Assembly: GCA_964496755.1 (NCBI GenBank)
Contig: CAZCBD010000019.1
Span: forward strand, 1-23,375
DNA: 23,375 nucleotides
Reading direction: 5' to 3'
Source of the DNA: CAZCBD01 sp964496755
GTDB taxonomy: Bacteria; Bacteroidota; Ignavibacteria; Ignavibacteriales; Melioribacteraceae
The notes beneath the pieces were generated by a model, which saw nothing but the letters and a program-made list of their open reading frames with translations, ran no database searches and was not told the origin of the DNA. This document shows, one piece after another, positions 14,673 to 23,316 of this stretch; positions within the stretch are counted from its first letter, which is position 1, and each line of letters starts with the position of its first letter. The position numbers and the translations under genes were made by a program.

Positions 14673-17600
14673 TTACTTCAAAAGCATAGTTTTAATTGTA
14701 TTAATAAAAACTCCTTTTCCGTTTAAAGGAACCGCTTTAATTCTCACAAAATATACCCCGCTTGAAAAACCCGAAGCATTCCAAATAAATTTATGTAAGC
14801 CGGCTTTCTGAAGTGTGCTTCCGGTAAAATATATTCTTTGCCCAAGAATATTGAAAATCTCAAATTTTACATTACTTTCAAATTGAAGTTCATATTTTAA
14901 AGTGGTTGAAGGATTAAACGGGTTTGGATAATTTTGATATAATTTGAAACCACTCGGCAGATAATTTTTATTGACTGCCGTCAATTTATTTACAATAACA
15001 ACAGTAGTATCTACTATTGTTTTCGAATTATTTTCTGCACAGATAAAAAATGTACCGCTTACCGAATCAGCTGTATAAAACCCGCTCGAGGTTATTTTAC
15101 CACCGGTTGCCGACCAATTACAATCATAGAATAGAGGAAAATTAAATTGATCAAATGCTCTTGCTTTAAATAAATAAGTATCATTTATATTTAATAAAAC
15201 CGTGTCTTGTTCAAGTTTAATTCTATTTAATTTTATTTGTTGCTTTGTATTGTAAATGTAAGAATGATAAACATGATTATTTGAAGGTATTTTAGCACCG
15301 ATAGTAACTAATCCTTCGCTTGAATCCGAAACAAAAACACCGTCGAAATTTATTTTTCCACTTGAAGCCGACCAAATAGGATTTGATTTTATTTGATTTC
15401 CATATTGATCATAACAAGTGAAATTGAATTTCAAGGTATCAGAAAAATTGATTGTAACTGAATCCGGAGAAAGAATAATATTAGAAATAATCGGTGAATA
15501 TGAAATTAATAAAATACTATCCACGGCATTTTGAGTAGAATCGGTTTGAGATTTACAAAAGATTCTGATTTTATTTTGGATTCCAGCATTAACATTTTCA
15601 GGAATCTGTATTTTCAGATTCAACAAAACGCCATTTGAATCAATATTAAAAACATTTTTTTCTAAGGGCAACACCCAATTTTTATCATCCTTAATTTCGA
15701 TTTTAAGTTCATCATTGGGCTTTCCAAAATTATTAAAAAAGACACCAACAGAATCTATCGAAGCCGCAGCAATGTTTAGCGTATCCGCCAATACAGAAAG
15801 AACAACGGAAACAGGTTCCGACAAATAACCGGAAATAGTAAAATTGCCTAAAATATCATTCCCAATCGGGCCGCTTGCATTTCCCCAATAGTTATTTGAT
15901 ATATTTGATAAAGTATTATTGTCGGTATTTGTAACCTGAAAACCTTCATTTGAAAAAATATTATTATTAAATATATTCGCCACTGTGTTATTTTCAAGTT
16001 TTATTCCCCCTCCGTTATTTCTTAAAATATTATTCCCCATAACTGTAAGATTTGAATTATAAGCATGAATTCCCGTATTGCTGCCATTGTTGTTTATATA
16101 CTTATTATTTGCCATATATATTTTTTTAGCCCTATCTGTAATAACTCCTGTATGGTTATTTGCAAAAGTATTACCCCTAATTTCGCCTCTGGAAACATTG
16201 GATAAATTTAATCCTGCTCCTTTATTGTCCCAAACATGATTCTTTATAAATAGTACATTTTCCGAGTTATTAATGATTATAGCGTCGCTATTATTTTTGT
16301 ATATTTCATTGTTAATTATTTTTGTATTTTCTGTATTAGTTATTTGTACACCCTGCGAATTTCCCCATAAATCATTACCTTTTAATACTGTCCCTTGGGT
16401 ATTCATAATAGAAAAAACCCGTAAACCGACAATTGAATTTCCGATAAACCAGTTTTCGGAACACTTGAATTCGTTTCTTAGTTCTATATCACCTATTAAT
16501 AATCCTATTTTTCCACCGGTTATGTAATTATATCGAAACAGGTTGTAAGAACTGTTTTTTTCAACAATTATAGTATTTAATTTACTTTCATCAATTTTGT
16601 TATTGCTTGAAAAATCAGTCAGCCTGAGACTAAAGTTTGTAATATTTCCGATTTCATTATTACTTGAATTATCCAGAATTAGTATATTATAAAAATGAGA
16701 CTTCTTGTCATCACATACATTATTAAAGAAATGTGAATTGTTAACATTATAAAAAATCAAATCGGCTTTTGAAGTAAATATATTCCCCCCTATTTTGTTG
16801 TGGCCGGAATGACTAAGAAACATTTCATTTTCCGAAGGAGCAAAAGTGTTATTGTTAATTTCGTTCCCATAAGAAAATCGCTCTATTTGTATCCCATATA
16901 AATTGCATTTCCTAAAAATATTCTTATTAATTGTACAATTATTAGCAAATGCTATATAAATACCTTTTGATAGTACTTCAAATTTATTGTTAAGTATTTT
17001 AAGATTTTTGCTTACAGGATCTGAACAAAATATTCCTTTCCCATTTAATGATTCTGCAGTTATTGTGAAGCCATTTATTTCAGCATTTTCTGAATTTATT
17101 ATGCTAACTACAGCGCTTGTATCATTAGCACTAATTATAGTTTTATCACTTCCTTCAACCGAAATAATTTTCAGTTTCTTTTCCTCAATTTTAATATTTT
17201 CAACATATTCGCCCGCACAAACTAAACAAGTATCAATATTTTTAGTTGTTTCGGCATCAATAGCTTCTTGAATTGTTGGAAAGCCGTATCCACTTGTATT
17301 CCTAACCCGTGCAAAAGTAAGTGTGTCATGAAGAGCTTTCCCTTGAATTAAACCGCTATCATAATGCAATGGTTTTGCCACTGTTGCAAAGGTTTCACAA
17401 TAAAATGTTCTATTTTTATCTTTAGCATAAGTTTTTTTATCGTATTTAAATTTGTACAATAATTTTAACTCAACACACTCTCCAGCTTTAACGGAAAGAC
17501 TCGGATTAAAATTAATATCAAGTGTAGCATTATCAGAAGAAAAACTACCTGAATAAATAGTACTCGAATTTTTGTTTAGAACAAGTACTTCCTTAATATC

Positions 17601-19925
17601 ATTTAACTCGTCGCCTGTTCCGCCTGTTTTAAGACTTATCTTTTGCACTTGCCAATCATCAACATCGCTTGCACAAATAGTAATGGGTAACAGAAAAGTG
17701 GAAAGAGGATGTTCTTTTGCCGGACATATTGTTTCTTTTATTTTTGTTCCACTAATTGTCAATTTCAACTCTGCAAAATTTGCAGTGATATTTTTATTCT
17801 TATCCATCGTAATATGCGTAATTAAATCGCTACCACTGGCATCGCCACTCCAACCTGTAAAATACCATCCTCCGGTTTTGTTATCGATTGCATACAAATT
17901 AACACCGGCATTTTTATTATATTGGTGAATCCCCGAAGCAGGAATTGTGGAACAGCCATGTGAAGAGGCTTCCGACGGATATATATTCATTGTTAAATTT
18001 ACTTTGCCTGCCGCAGGTATTTTTTTGGCTTTTAATATTTCAGTCTTTTCACTTCCTGAAACTTGAGTGCCATTAGCATAGCCATTCATAATATAAAAAT
18101 ATCGTTCGTAATTAGATGCATCTGAAAACAAATGATTATAGGTATCCGAATCACCCACTGTTGATTGCGATGTTGGAACAGAATGAGAATAAAATGCTAT
18201 ATCAATTGGTGATTCTAAGGTTTGTTCAGGACCAGTTAAGAAAATATTGGATTCATTATCCCATCTAAATGTTTTGATTTTTTGATCATTCGGAATAGAT
18301 ACCATTAAATAGTCAAAGACATCTTTTACATCCCAAATAGCATTATTATTTGATGTGAATATTAGTTTTTCAAATGCAATATTATTCGGGTCCGAATAAT
18401 CATAGCAATTTAATCTTGAAGATTTTTCGTCATTTTCATTAACAGCAACAATAATTTTTTTATTAGAAGATTTAACGATAATTTTTTGCGGATAGGCGAA
18501 ATTTGTAGAATGAAATGATTTCTCAATTAATAAATTCGGATTCGATATGTCGAAAACTTCAATTCCCATCTCACCATAATTACCTTTGCATCCTACAAAC
18601 AAAAGATGATTTATTTTATCAATTGCCAAGCATGTTCCATTTCCATTCAGATCATATTCTTTGTTTATTGTAGGATTGGAATAATTGCCCATATAATAAA
18701 CAAAAAGTTTTTTAACATTCTCTTCCAAAACGTAGGCATAAGATCCTAAAATCATTGAATTTACTTGGTTTGTAGTAACCGTCGCAGATTTTTTAATTGG
18801 ATTTATCGGATCTGAAATATCAAACGCCACAAAACCATTTGTTCCCGCATTATTTGTAGTTACAACAAGTTTATTGCTGAAATTATTATCTAAAAATATT
18901 CTATTTCCGTTTTGCATGGTTACGGTTTTTACTCGGGTTGGCGAAGCAGGATTTGTATTTAATTCAAAAATTGCCAAATCTTTATTGTCAATAAAATAAA
19001 GATAATTTTCGTATTGCACCATTCCGGAAGATATGATTCCGGTTGCATTGAATCCTCCCATTTCTCCGACTGTTTCAAATTCACTAGGAAAATAATTTTT
19101 CGCTTTGGAAATATTTACAATATTTAATTGTTTATTATGCTGATCAACTATTAGCGCTACAATGCTATCCGGAAAATCGGGATAATTGTTTATTATTTCC
19201 AAACCACCATTGTAAGCGCTATCGGGTGTAATATTAGTCAAATCATATGTGAAATTTATTTTTGCTTCGGTAGTATCGGCTTTTGACAAACGAAATTTGG
19301 AATAGCTGCACGGTTCAGAAAACCAAAGAGAAGCATAGTTTGAATTTGAAAAATAATCTATGGCAAGACCATAAATATTTTCTGCCGGTTTTGGTAATAT
19401 TTTAATAGTTGCTCCTGTGGCAGGATCTATTTTTAAAATGTTCTTTTTGTAGTTTGAAGAGTAAATAACATTTTCATTCGGGTCAAAGGCTAATCCGCGA
19501 TGCACAGAATTATCTGTATTTGTAATAGACATTATTACTGAAAAAGTATTCGGATCAATTTTATCTATTTCATTGTCATCACTTGCCAAAATATAGCTGC
19601 CGTCAAAGGCTAAATCGCGATATCCGTATTTTGATGTAGTATTTTGTCGGGTTGACGATATATAATTGCCGTTCAAATCGTAAATATCAAAATAATTTAA
19701 ACTATCGCCATTGCTTGAGGTAATAACAATTCTTGAGCTTGTAACGGTAACACCCAGTGGGGTTCTACTGTCATTTAAATTAATAATTTTTAGAATTGTA
19801 CCTGTTTCCGAATGACCAAGTATTTGTTTAGTAAATTCATCTGAAGATGGTCTTTCGAGCTTTTGAATTTGCGAATAACTTAAAACAATTGTAAAAATAA
19901 AAATCAGCGTTGCACTAAACCTCAT
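14673..19925 (-). CDS. Very large secreted multidomain protein with T9SS C-terminal sorting domain
   Basis: A 1750-residue extracellular protein. A signal peptide (MRFSATLIFIFTIVLSYSQ) starts it. Residues about 25-620 are repeated beta-rich units with phrases such as YDLNGNYI, AFDPNENVIYSSN and LAIDKINHLLFVGCKG, indicating one or two beta-propellers. Residues about 644-722 are an InlB B-repeat-like module (GWYFTGWSGDASG, ITANFAEL). A beta-sandwich spacer spans about 728-865. A long right-handed parallel beta-helix (about 870-1365) opens with TIQEAIDAE and repeats NN-rich rungs such as NNTFAPSENEM and NNSENVLFIKNHVWDN, like NosD or pectate-lyase-type proteins. Two Ig-like Big_2 domains occur near 1485-1550 and 1565-1645. 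The last 96 residues are a type A T9SS sorting domain (YQNYPNPFNPST ... GVYFVRI). The product should cross the outer membrane by T9SS. Ligand binding or adhesion is the likely role; no catalytic residues were identified. A ribosome-binding site AGGTGA precedes the ATG. Confidence 0.92.
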   Translation of the reverse strand: MRFSATLIFIFTIVLSYSQIQKLERPSSDEFTKQILGHSETGTILKIINLNDSRTPLGVTVTSSRIVITSSNGDSLNYFDIYDLNGNYISSTRQNTTSKYGYRDLAFDGSYILASDDNEIDKIDPNTFSVIMSITNTDNSVHRGLAFDPNENVIYSSNYKKNILKIDPATGATIKILPKPAENIYGLAIDYFSNSNYASLWFSEPCSYSKFRLSKADTTEAKINFTYDLTNITPDSAYNGGLEIINNYPDFPDSIVALIVDQHNKQLNIVNISKAKNYFPSEFETVGEMGGFNATGIISSGMVQYENYLYFIDNKDLAIFELNTNPASPTRVKTVTMQNGNRIFLDNNFSNKLVVTTNNAGTNGFVAFDISDPINPIKKSATVTTNQVNSMILGSYAYVLEENVKKLFVYYMGNYSNPTINKEYDLNGNGTCLAIDKINHLLFVGCKGNYGEMGIEVFDISNPNLLIEKSFHSTNFAYPQKIIVKSSNKKIIVAVNENDEKSSRLNCYDYSDPNNIAFEKLIFTSNNNAIWDVKDVFDYLMVSIPNDQKIKTFRWDNESNIFLTGPEQTLESPIDIAFYSHSVPTSQSTVGDSDTYNHLFSDASNYERYFYIMNGYANGTQVSGSEKTEILKAKKIPAAGKVNLTMNIYPSEASSHGCSTIPASGIHQYNKNAGVNLYAIDNKTGGWYFTGWSGDASGSDLITHITMDKNKNITANFAELKLTISGTKIKETICPAKEHPLSTFLLPITICASDVDDWQVQKISLKTGGTGDELNDIKEVLVLNKNSSTIYSGSFSSDNATLDINFNPSLSVKAGECVELKLLYKFKYDKKTYAKDKNRTFYCETFATVAKPLHYDSGLIQGKALHDTLTFARVRNTSGYGFPTIQEAIDAETTKNIDTCLVCAGEYVENIKIEEKKLKIISVEGSDKTIISANDTSAVVSIINSENAEINGFTITAESLNGKGIFCSDPVSKNLKILNNKFEVLSKGIYIAFANNCTINKNIFRKCNLYGIQIERFSYGNEINNNTFAPSENEMFLSHSGHNKIGGNIFTSKADLIFYNVNNSHFFNNVCDDKKSHFYNILILDNSSNNEIGNITNFSLRLTDFSSNNKIDESKLNTIIVEKNSSYNLFRYNYITGGKIGLLIGDIELRNEFKCSENWFIGNSIVGLRVFSIMNTQGTVLKGNDLWGNSQGVQITNTENTKIINNEIYKNNSDAIIINNSENVLFIKNHVWDNKGAGLNLSNVSRGEIRGNTFANNHTGVITDRAKKIYMANNKYINNNGSNTGIHAYNSNLTVMGNNILRNNGGGIKLENNTVANIFNNNIFSNEGFQVTNTDNNTLSNISNNYWGNASGPIGNDILGNFTISGYLSEPVSVVLSVLADTLNIAAASIDSVGVFFNNFGKPNDELKIEIKDDKNWVLPLEKNVFNIDSNGVLLNLKIQIPENVNAGIQNKIRIFCKSQTDSTQNAVDSILLISYSPIISNIILSPDSVTINFSDTLKFNFTCYDQYGNQIKSNPIWSASSGKINFDGVFVSDSSEGLVTIGAKIPSNNHVYHSYIYNTKQQIKLNRIKLEQDTVLLNINDTYLFKARAFDQFNFPLFYDCNWSATGGKITSSGFYTADSVSGTFFICAENNSKTIVDTTVVIVNKLTAVNKNYLPSGFKLYQNYPNPFNPSTTLKYELQFESNVKFEIFNILGQRIYFTGSTLQKAGLHKFIWNASGFSSGVYFVRIKAVPLNGKGVFINTIKTMLLK

Positions 19926-19996
19926 TTCATCACCTGTTGTTAGTTGAACTTTTTAGTTTTTTTGAATTAAAAAAAAGGAGCCCTTAAGCACAACAT

Positions 19997-20027
19997 TTTT
20001 AGGTACCGAAAAGGTTTTTAGTACTAA
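19997..20027. promoter_or_regulatory. Two adjacent palindrome-like sites between the AraC regulator and the giant gene
   Basis: TTTTAGGTACCGAAAA (19997-20012) is a near-perfect 16-bp palindrome with one mismatched pair, and TTAGTACTAA (20018-20027) is a perfect 10-bp palindrome overlapping the regulator's stop codon. Both share the core TTTAG(G)TAC. They could be an operator pair upstream of the 1750-residue gene, or a weak intergenic structure; only position and symmetry support this. Confidence 0.3.
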
Positions 20028-21157
20028 GTTAAAATAGATTTAGAGTTTGACTTGCGAAATTCCGAAGGGGTGCTGCCCACAAATTCTTTAAATTTGCTAT
20101 TAAATGCGGATTTTGAATAAAACCCGACCCTAAAAGCAATTTCATTAATCCTGATTTTTTGTTCTAATAAAAGTCTTGATGCTTCTTTTATTCGATATTC
20201 ATTAATAAAACTTGAAAAATTTTTCCCGAGTGAATCATTAATTATTATGGATAAATCTTTTTCCGGAACATGCAATCTTTTGGCAAAATTCTTAATCTTT
20301 ATATTCGGGTTTAAATATAATTTTTCTTCAAGTATTATTTTTTTTAATTCTGCAATAATTTCATTTTTTTTATCATCAGATATTTTGCTTTTTATTTTTC
20401 TTTGAGAATTTAGAATGCGATTTTTTTCAATCGACTTTTGTAATTGAAATTCAAATAAAATATCGTTGTGTTTTAATCCCAAAATTCCTAGTACCAAAAT
20501 AATTATATCACTCAAAATTGTATCTATTAAAAAATAATTGCTGCCTATTAACCAAAAAATTATCAGCAATCCTTCGTAGAAAAGAATAAATTGAATGATT
20601 TTCTTTATCCATTCGGATTGAAATGATAAATGCGGAATTTTTCTAACTTGTAGTCGTTTTTTATTAAAATGAAAAACAAAATATATTAACTGGATGTAAT
20701 ACAGAAGGTAAATAGCCCAAATCCAAATATTAATGCCAATGCTAAATGGAAATTTTATTTTATATGTTGTTGTTAAAACAATTAAATTTTTAATTGTTTC
20801 GTTATCACAAATTACAAGTAATAACAGAAAACTTAAAAAAACAATTGCAGGCAAAACAAAATGCCAGTAAGTGATTTTTAATCTTTCCTCTAAATTAATT
20901 AGCGAATCAAAATAAACATTCATTAACGGATAAACTAAATAAAGCAGAGGAAAATAAAAAACGAAAACAAATTTAGCGGAAGTGTACTCATTGTTTAGAA
21001 TCAATAAATTGAGAATTTGAATTAAAACTATTGACAGCATTAGAAAAATAAAAATATATCCGGCTTTTTTTAAAGTATTCCTTAGAAATACAAAAATAGG
21101 AATAAATGTGAATGCAATTGAAATACCAATGATATTTAAAATAATATTTTGATTCAC
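20024..21157 (-). CDS. Membrane-embedded AraC-type transcriptional regulator (7 TM + HTH_18)
   Basis: A 377-residue protein with an unusual topology for a transcription factor. Seven hydrophobic helices fill residues about 5-235 (for example IIGISIAFTFIPIFVFL, FVFVFYFPLLYLVYPLM, IIIILVLGILGL-like final helix). They are followed by a linker and an AraC/XylS DNA-binding domain (about 265-370) with NIKIKNFAKRLHVPEKDLSIIIN and the second helix-turn-helix INEIAFRVGFYSKSAFNSKF plus the GSTPSEFR end. Such proteins probably sense an envelope or external signal and act on nearby promoters. The start is GTG at 21157-21155; an in-frame stop just upstream rules out an earlier start. It lies 98 bases upstream of the giant secreted-protein gene on the same strand, so it may regulate it or be co-transcribed with it. 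Family is secure; signal and targets are inferred. Confidence 0.88.
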   Translation of the reverse strand: MNQNIILNIIGISIAFTFIPIFVFLRNTLKKAGYIFIFLMLSIVLIQILNLLILNNEYTSAKFVFVFYFPLLYLVYPLMNVYFDSLINLEERLKITYWHFVLPAIVFLSFLLLLVICDNETIKNLIVLTTTYKIKFPFSIGINIWIWAIYLLYYIQLIYFVFHFNKKRLQVRKIPHLSFQSEWIKKIIQFILFYEGLLIIFWLIGSNYFLIDTILSDIIILVLGILGLKHNDILFEFQLQKSIEKNRILNSQRKIKSKISDDKKNEIIAELKKIILEEKLYLNPNIKIKNFAKRLHVPEKDLSIIINDSLGKNFSSFINEYRIKEASRLLLEQKIRINEIAFRVGFYSKSAFNSKFKEFVGSTPSEFRKSNSKSILT

Positions 21158-21239
21158 TGCAATTTTATTTGTTTATTTTCAATTAATATAGCCATTAGCA
21201 ATTAAAATTAAAACTCTCGATTTAACAAAAATCACCTTC

Positions 21240-21446
21240 CCACAGTAAAAACAACTATTAGCCACAGTAAAAACAACTATTAGCCACAGTAAAAACAACT
21301 ATTAGCCACAGTAAAANNNNNNNNNNNNNNNNNNNNNNNNNNNNNNNNNNNNNNNNNNNNNNNNNNNNNNNNNNNNNNNNNNNNNNNNNNNNNNNNNNNN
21401 NNNNNNNNNNNNNNNNACAACTATTAGCCACAGTGAAAACAACTAT
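21240..21446. repeat. 22-bp tandem repeat array interrupted by an assembly gap
   Basis: Identical 22-bp units at 21240-21261, 21262-21283 and 21284-21305, then a partial copy running into the gap at 21316. After the gap half a unit (21417-21427) and a slightly diverged last copy (from 21428, one A-to-G change) follow. Each unit begins CCACAGT, has an A5 tract and ends CTATTAG. There are no spacers, so it is not a CRISPR. The rest of the 351-base gap between the AraC gene (21157) and the hydrolase (21509) holds only AT-rich sequence and the promoter at 21450-21480. Confidence 0.95.
21317..21416. other. Assembly gap of exactly 100 N inside the 22-bp repeat array
   Basis: One hundred N, a conventional placeholder for a gap of unknown length, with the same 22-bp repeat on both sides. 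The true copy number cannot be known from this sequence. Confidence 0.98.
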
Positions 21447-21449
21447 CAA

Positions 21450-21480
21450 TTGTTTGAATTTTAGGAATTACTTATCTTTG
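21450..21480 (+). promoter_or_regulatory. Bacteroidota-type promoter for the serine hydrolase gene
   Basis: TTG (21450-21452), 20 bases, then TATCTTTG (21473-21480), fits the Bacteroidota housekeeping consensus TTG-N19-21-TAnnTTTG exactly. It sits 28 bases upstream of the ATG at 21509 and starts four bases after the last tandem repeat copy. GAAGGA lies before the ATG as ribosome-binding site. Confidence 0.7.
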
Positions 21481-21508
21481 ATTAATTCATTTAATTGAAG
21501 GATAGATT

Positions 21509-23092
21509 ATGAATACCAAACAAAACATTTCAAAAATTATTCTTACACTTATTTTAATTTCTTCTGTTCTATTTTCTTCTGTTCTATTTGCACAAGAAAA
21601 CAAAAATTTTAAACAAGATTTAGAAAATTTTATTAACCAAACTCTTACGGCTTTTGAAGTACCCGGCGTTTCGGTTACAATTGTTAAAGATAGTATAATA
21701 GTTCTAACAAAGGGATATGGAACTAAAAATATTAACACCAAAGAAAAAGTTGATAGCAAAACAATATTTGCAATAGCTAGTAACACTAAAGCCTTTACTG
21801 CAGCTGCAATGGCAATATTGGTTGATGAAGGCAAAATAAATTGGGATGATAAAGTAATTGATTATCTCCCCGATTTCCAAATGTATGATCCTTATGTAAC
21901 TCGCGAATTTACAATTAAAGATTTACTAAGCCATCATAGCGGACTAAGTATTGGCAAAGGCGATTTGATGCTATGGCCACAATCTACATTTACCCGAAAA
22001 GAAGTTGTAAAAAACTTACGTTATTTGAAACCAAGTACAAGCTTTAGAACTAGATTCTCATATAGTAATTTACATTATGTAACCGCCGGAGAAGTAATAG
22101 AAGCAGTTACGGGAACAACTTGGGAAAATTTTGTTAGAGAAAAAATATTAAAACCACTTGGAATGAATAACACATATATGGGTGTTGCTGAAATTGGAAA
22201 TGTAAAAAATATTGCAACCCCTCATATACCCGTTGAAGGAAAAATACAAGCTGTAAAGATTGAAAATACTGATGTTTGCGGAGCTGCAGCTTCAATGCTT
22301 TCAAATGCTGAAGATATTTCCAAATGGTTGATGTTACAGTTAAACAAGGGTAAAATACCAAATACAAATAAACACTTATTTAGCAAAATGCGAAGCAAAG
22401 AGATGTGGACACCTATAACTATCCAAAGCGGAAAACGTGGTGGAAGGTTTCCTTCAACTTTTTCAGCATACGGATTAGGCTGGGGCATTAGAGATTACAA
22501 CGGCAAAAGAATTATTTCGCATACCGGCGGTTATCCCGGTATGATTTCTAAAACCACACTGGTTCCTGAAATCGGTTTGGGAATTGTTGTTTATACAAAC
22601 CAGCAATCGGGTGCTACTTTTAATTTGATAACTAACTATATTCTTGAACATTACTTTAATTTAAAACATAAAGGAAATATTGAAAAAGTTAAAGAAGCTG
22701 GCCAAAAGAGATTAGCTAGAATTAATAAAATGTTAAAGGAACAGGAAAAGAAAAGAAACAAAAACAGTTTGCCATCTTTGAAATTGGAAAAATATACCGG
22801 AACTTATAAAGATATATGGTATGGTAAAATTGTAATTTCGATGAAAGAAAATGCTTTATTTATGAACTTTTTACGCTCGCCCGGTTTAAAAGGTAAAATT
22901 TCACATTGGCAATATAATACGTTCTTGGTCCGTTGGAACGACAGAACAATTAATGCCGATTGTTTTATCAATTTTAATATTGATGAAAAGGGAGAAATTA
23001 AAAATTTTACAATGAAACCGATTAGCCCGCTAACCGACTTCAGTTATGATTTCCACGATTTAGAATTTTATCCTGTAAAGGAAAAGCAATAA
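21509..23092 (+). CDS. Secreted serine beta-lactamase/PBP-family hydrolase with DUF3471 domain
   Basis: A 527-residue serine hydrolase of the class C beta-lactamase/penicillin-binding protein superfamily. The N-terminus (about 1-29) is a signal peptide (IILTLILISSVLFSSVLFAQ). Catalytic motifs are all present: SNTK (S91, K94), YSN (Y185-N187) and HTG (H338-G340). The YxN loop and the GWGIRDYNGKRIISHTGG region are typical of the esterase/D-aminopeptidase/PBP4* branch rather than of true AmpC enzymes. A linker rich in K and E (about 375-405) leads to a C-terminal DUF3471 beta-barrel-like domain (about 408-510) containing YTGTYKDIWYG. It should act in the periplasm or outside the cell on peptides, esters or peptidoglycan fragments; the substrate is unknown. 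The promoter at 21450-21480 and the hairpin at 23110-23137 make it a single-gene unit. Antibiotic resistance should not be assumed from the name. Confidence 0.93.
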   Translation: MNTKQNISKIILTLILISSVLFSSVLFAQENKNFKQDLENFINQTLTAFEVPGVSVTIVKDSIIVLTKGYGTKNINTKEKVDSKTIFAIASNTKAFTAAAMAILVDEGKINWDDKVIDYLPDFQMYDPYVTREFTIKDLLSHHSGLSIGKGDLMLWPQSTFTRKEVVKNLRYLKPSTSFRTRFSYSNLHYVTAGEVIEAVTGTTWENFVREKILKPLGMNNTYMGVAEIGNVKNIATPHIPVEGKIQAVKIENTDVCGAAASMLSNAEDISKWLMLQLNKGKIPNTNKHLFSKMRSKEMWTPITIQSGKRGGRFPSTFSAYGLGWGIRDYNGKRIISHTGGYPGMISKTTLVPEIGLGIVVYTNQQSGATFNLITNYILEHYFNLKHKGNIEKVKEAGQKRLARINKMLKEQEKKRNKNSLPSLKLEKYTGTYKDIWYGKIVISMKENALFMNFLRSPGLKGKISHWQYNTFLVRWNDRTINADCFINFNIDEKGEIKNFTMKPISPLTDFSYDFHDLEFYPVKEKQ

Positions 23093-23109
23093 ACGTTTCC
23101 TATTATTAA

Positions 23110-23137
23110 CCTAGTGCCCGCCAAAGTGGGCATTAGG
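23110..23137 (+). terminator. Stem-loop after the serine hydrolase gene
   Basis: CCTAGTGCCCGC (23110-23121) pairs with GTGGGCATTAGG (23126-23137) through 12 pairs including two G-U around a four-base CAAA loop, 17 bases after the stop. The tail (TTTAAGCTATTTTATT) is only moderately T-rich. The rest of the stretch to 23316 is AT-rich; I see no convincing gene or site in it. Confidence 0.75.
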
Positions 23138-23316
23138 TTTAAGCTATTTTATTAAAAAAACTATTAAGTCACCTAATGGAAAAAGGTAGCATAAACCAGC
23201 TACTGCAGAAATATTTTTTTGACCATTATCAAGTGGCAACACAATTTTTTTTGATATTTATTTTTTTGATGTTGAATGGTTTAAGCTCTGATTACCCCCT
23301 TCCATACAAATCTAAC

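Noticed and set aside
21240..21446. CRISPR-like repeated sequence
   Set aside because: The units are head-to-tail with no spacers, only 22 bp long, and no cas genes are nearby.
21258..21449. Minus-strand open frame across the repeat array
   Set aside because: It exists only because the 100 N and the repeats lack stops in that frame; it is not a gene.
21509..23092. Antibiotic-resistance beta-lactamase
   Set aside because: The motifs and C-terminal DUF3471 domain fit the broad serine hydrolase/esterase/PBP branch; nothing indicates beta-lactam hydrolysis.
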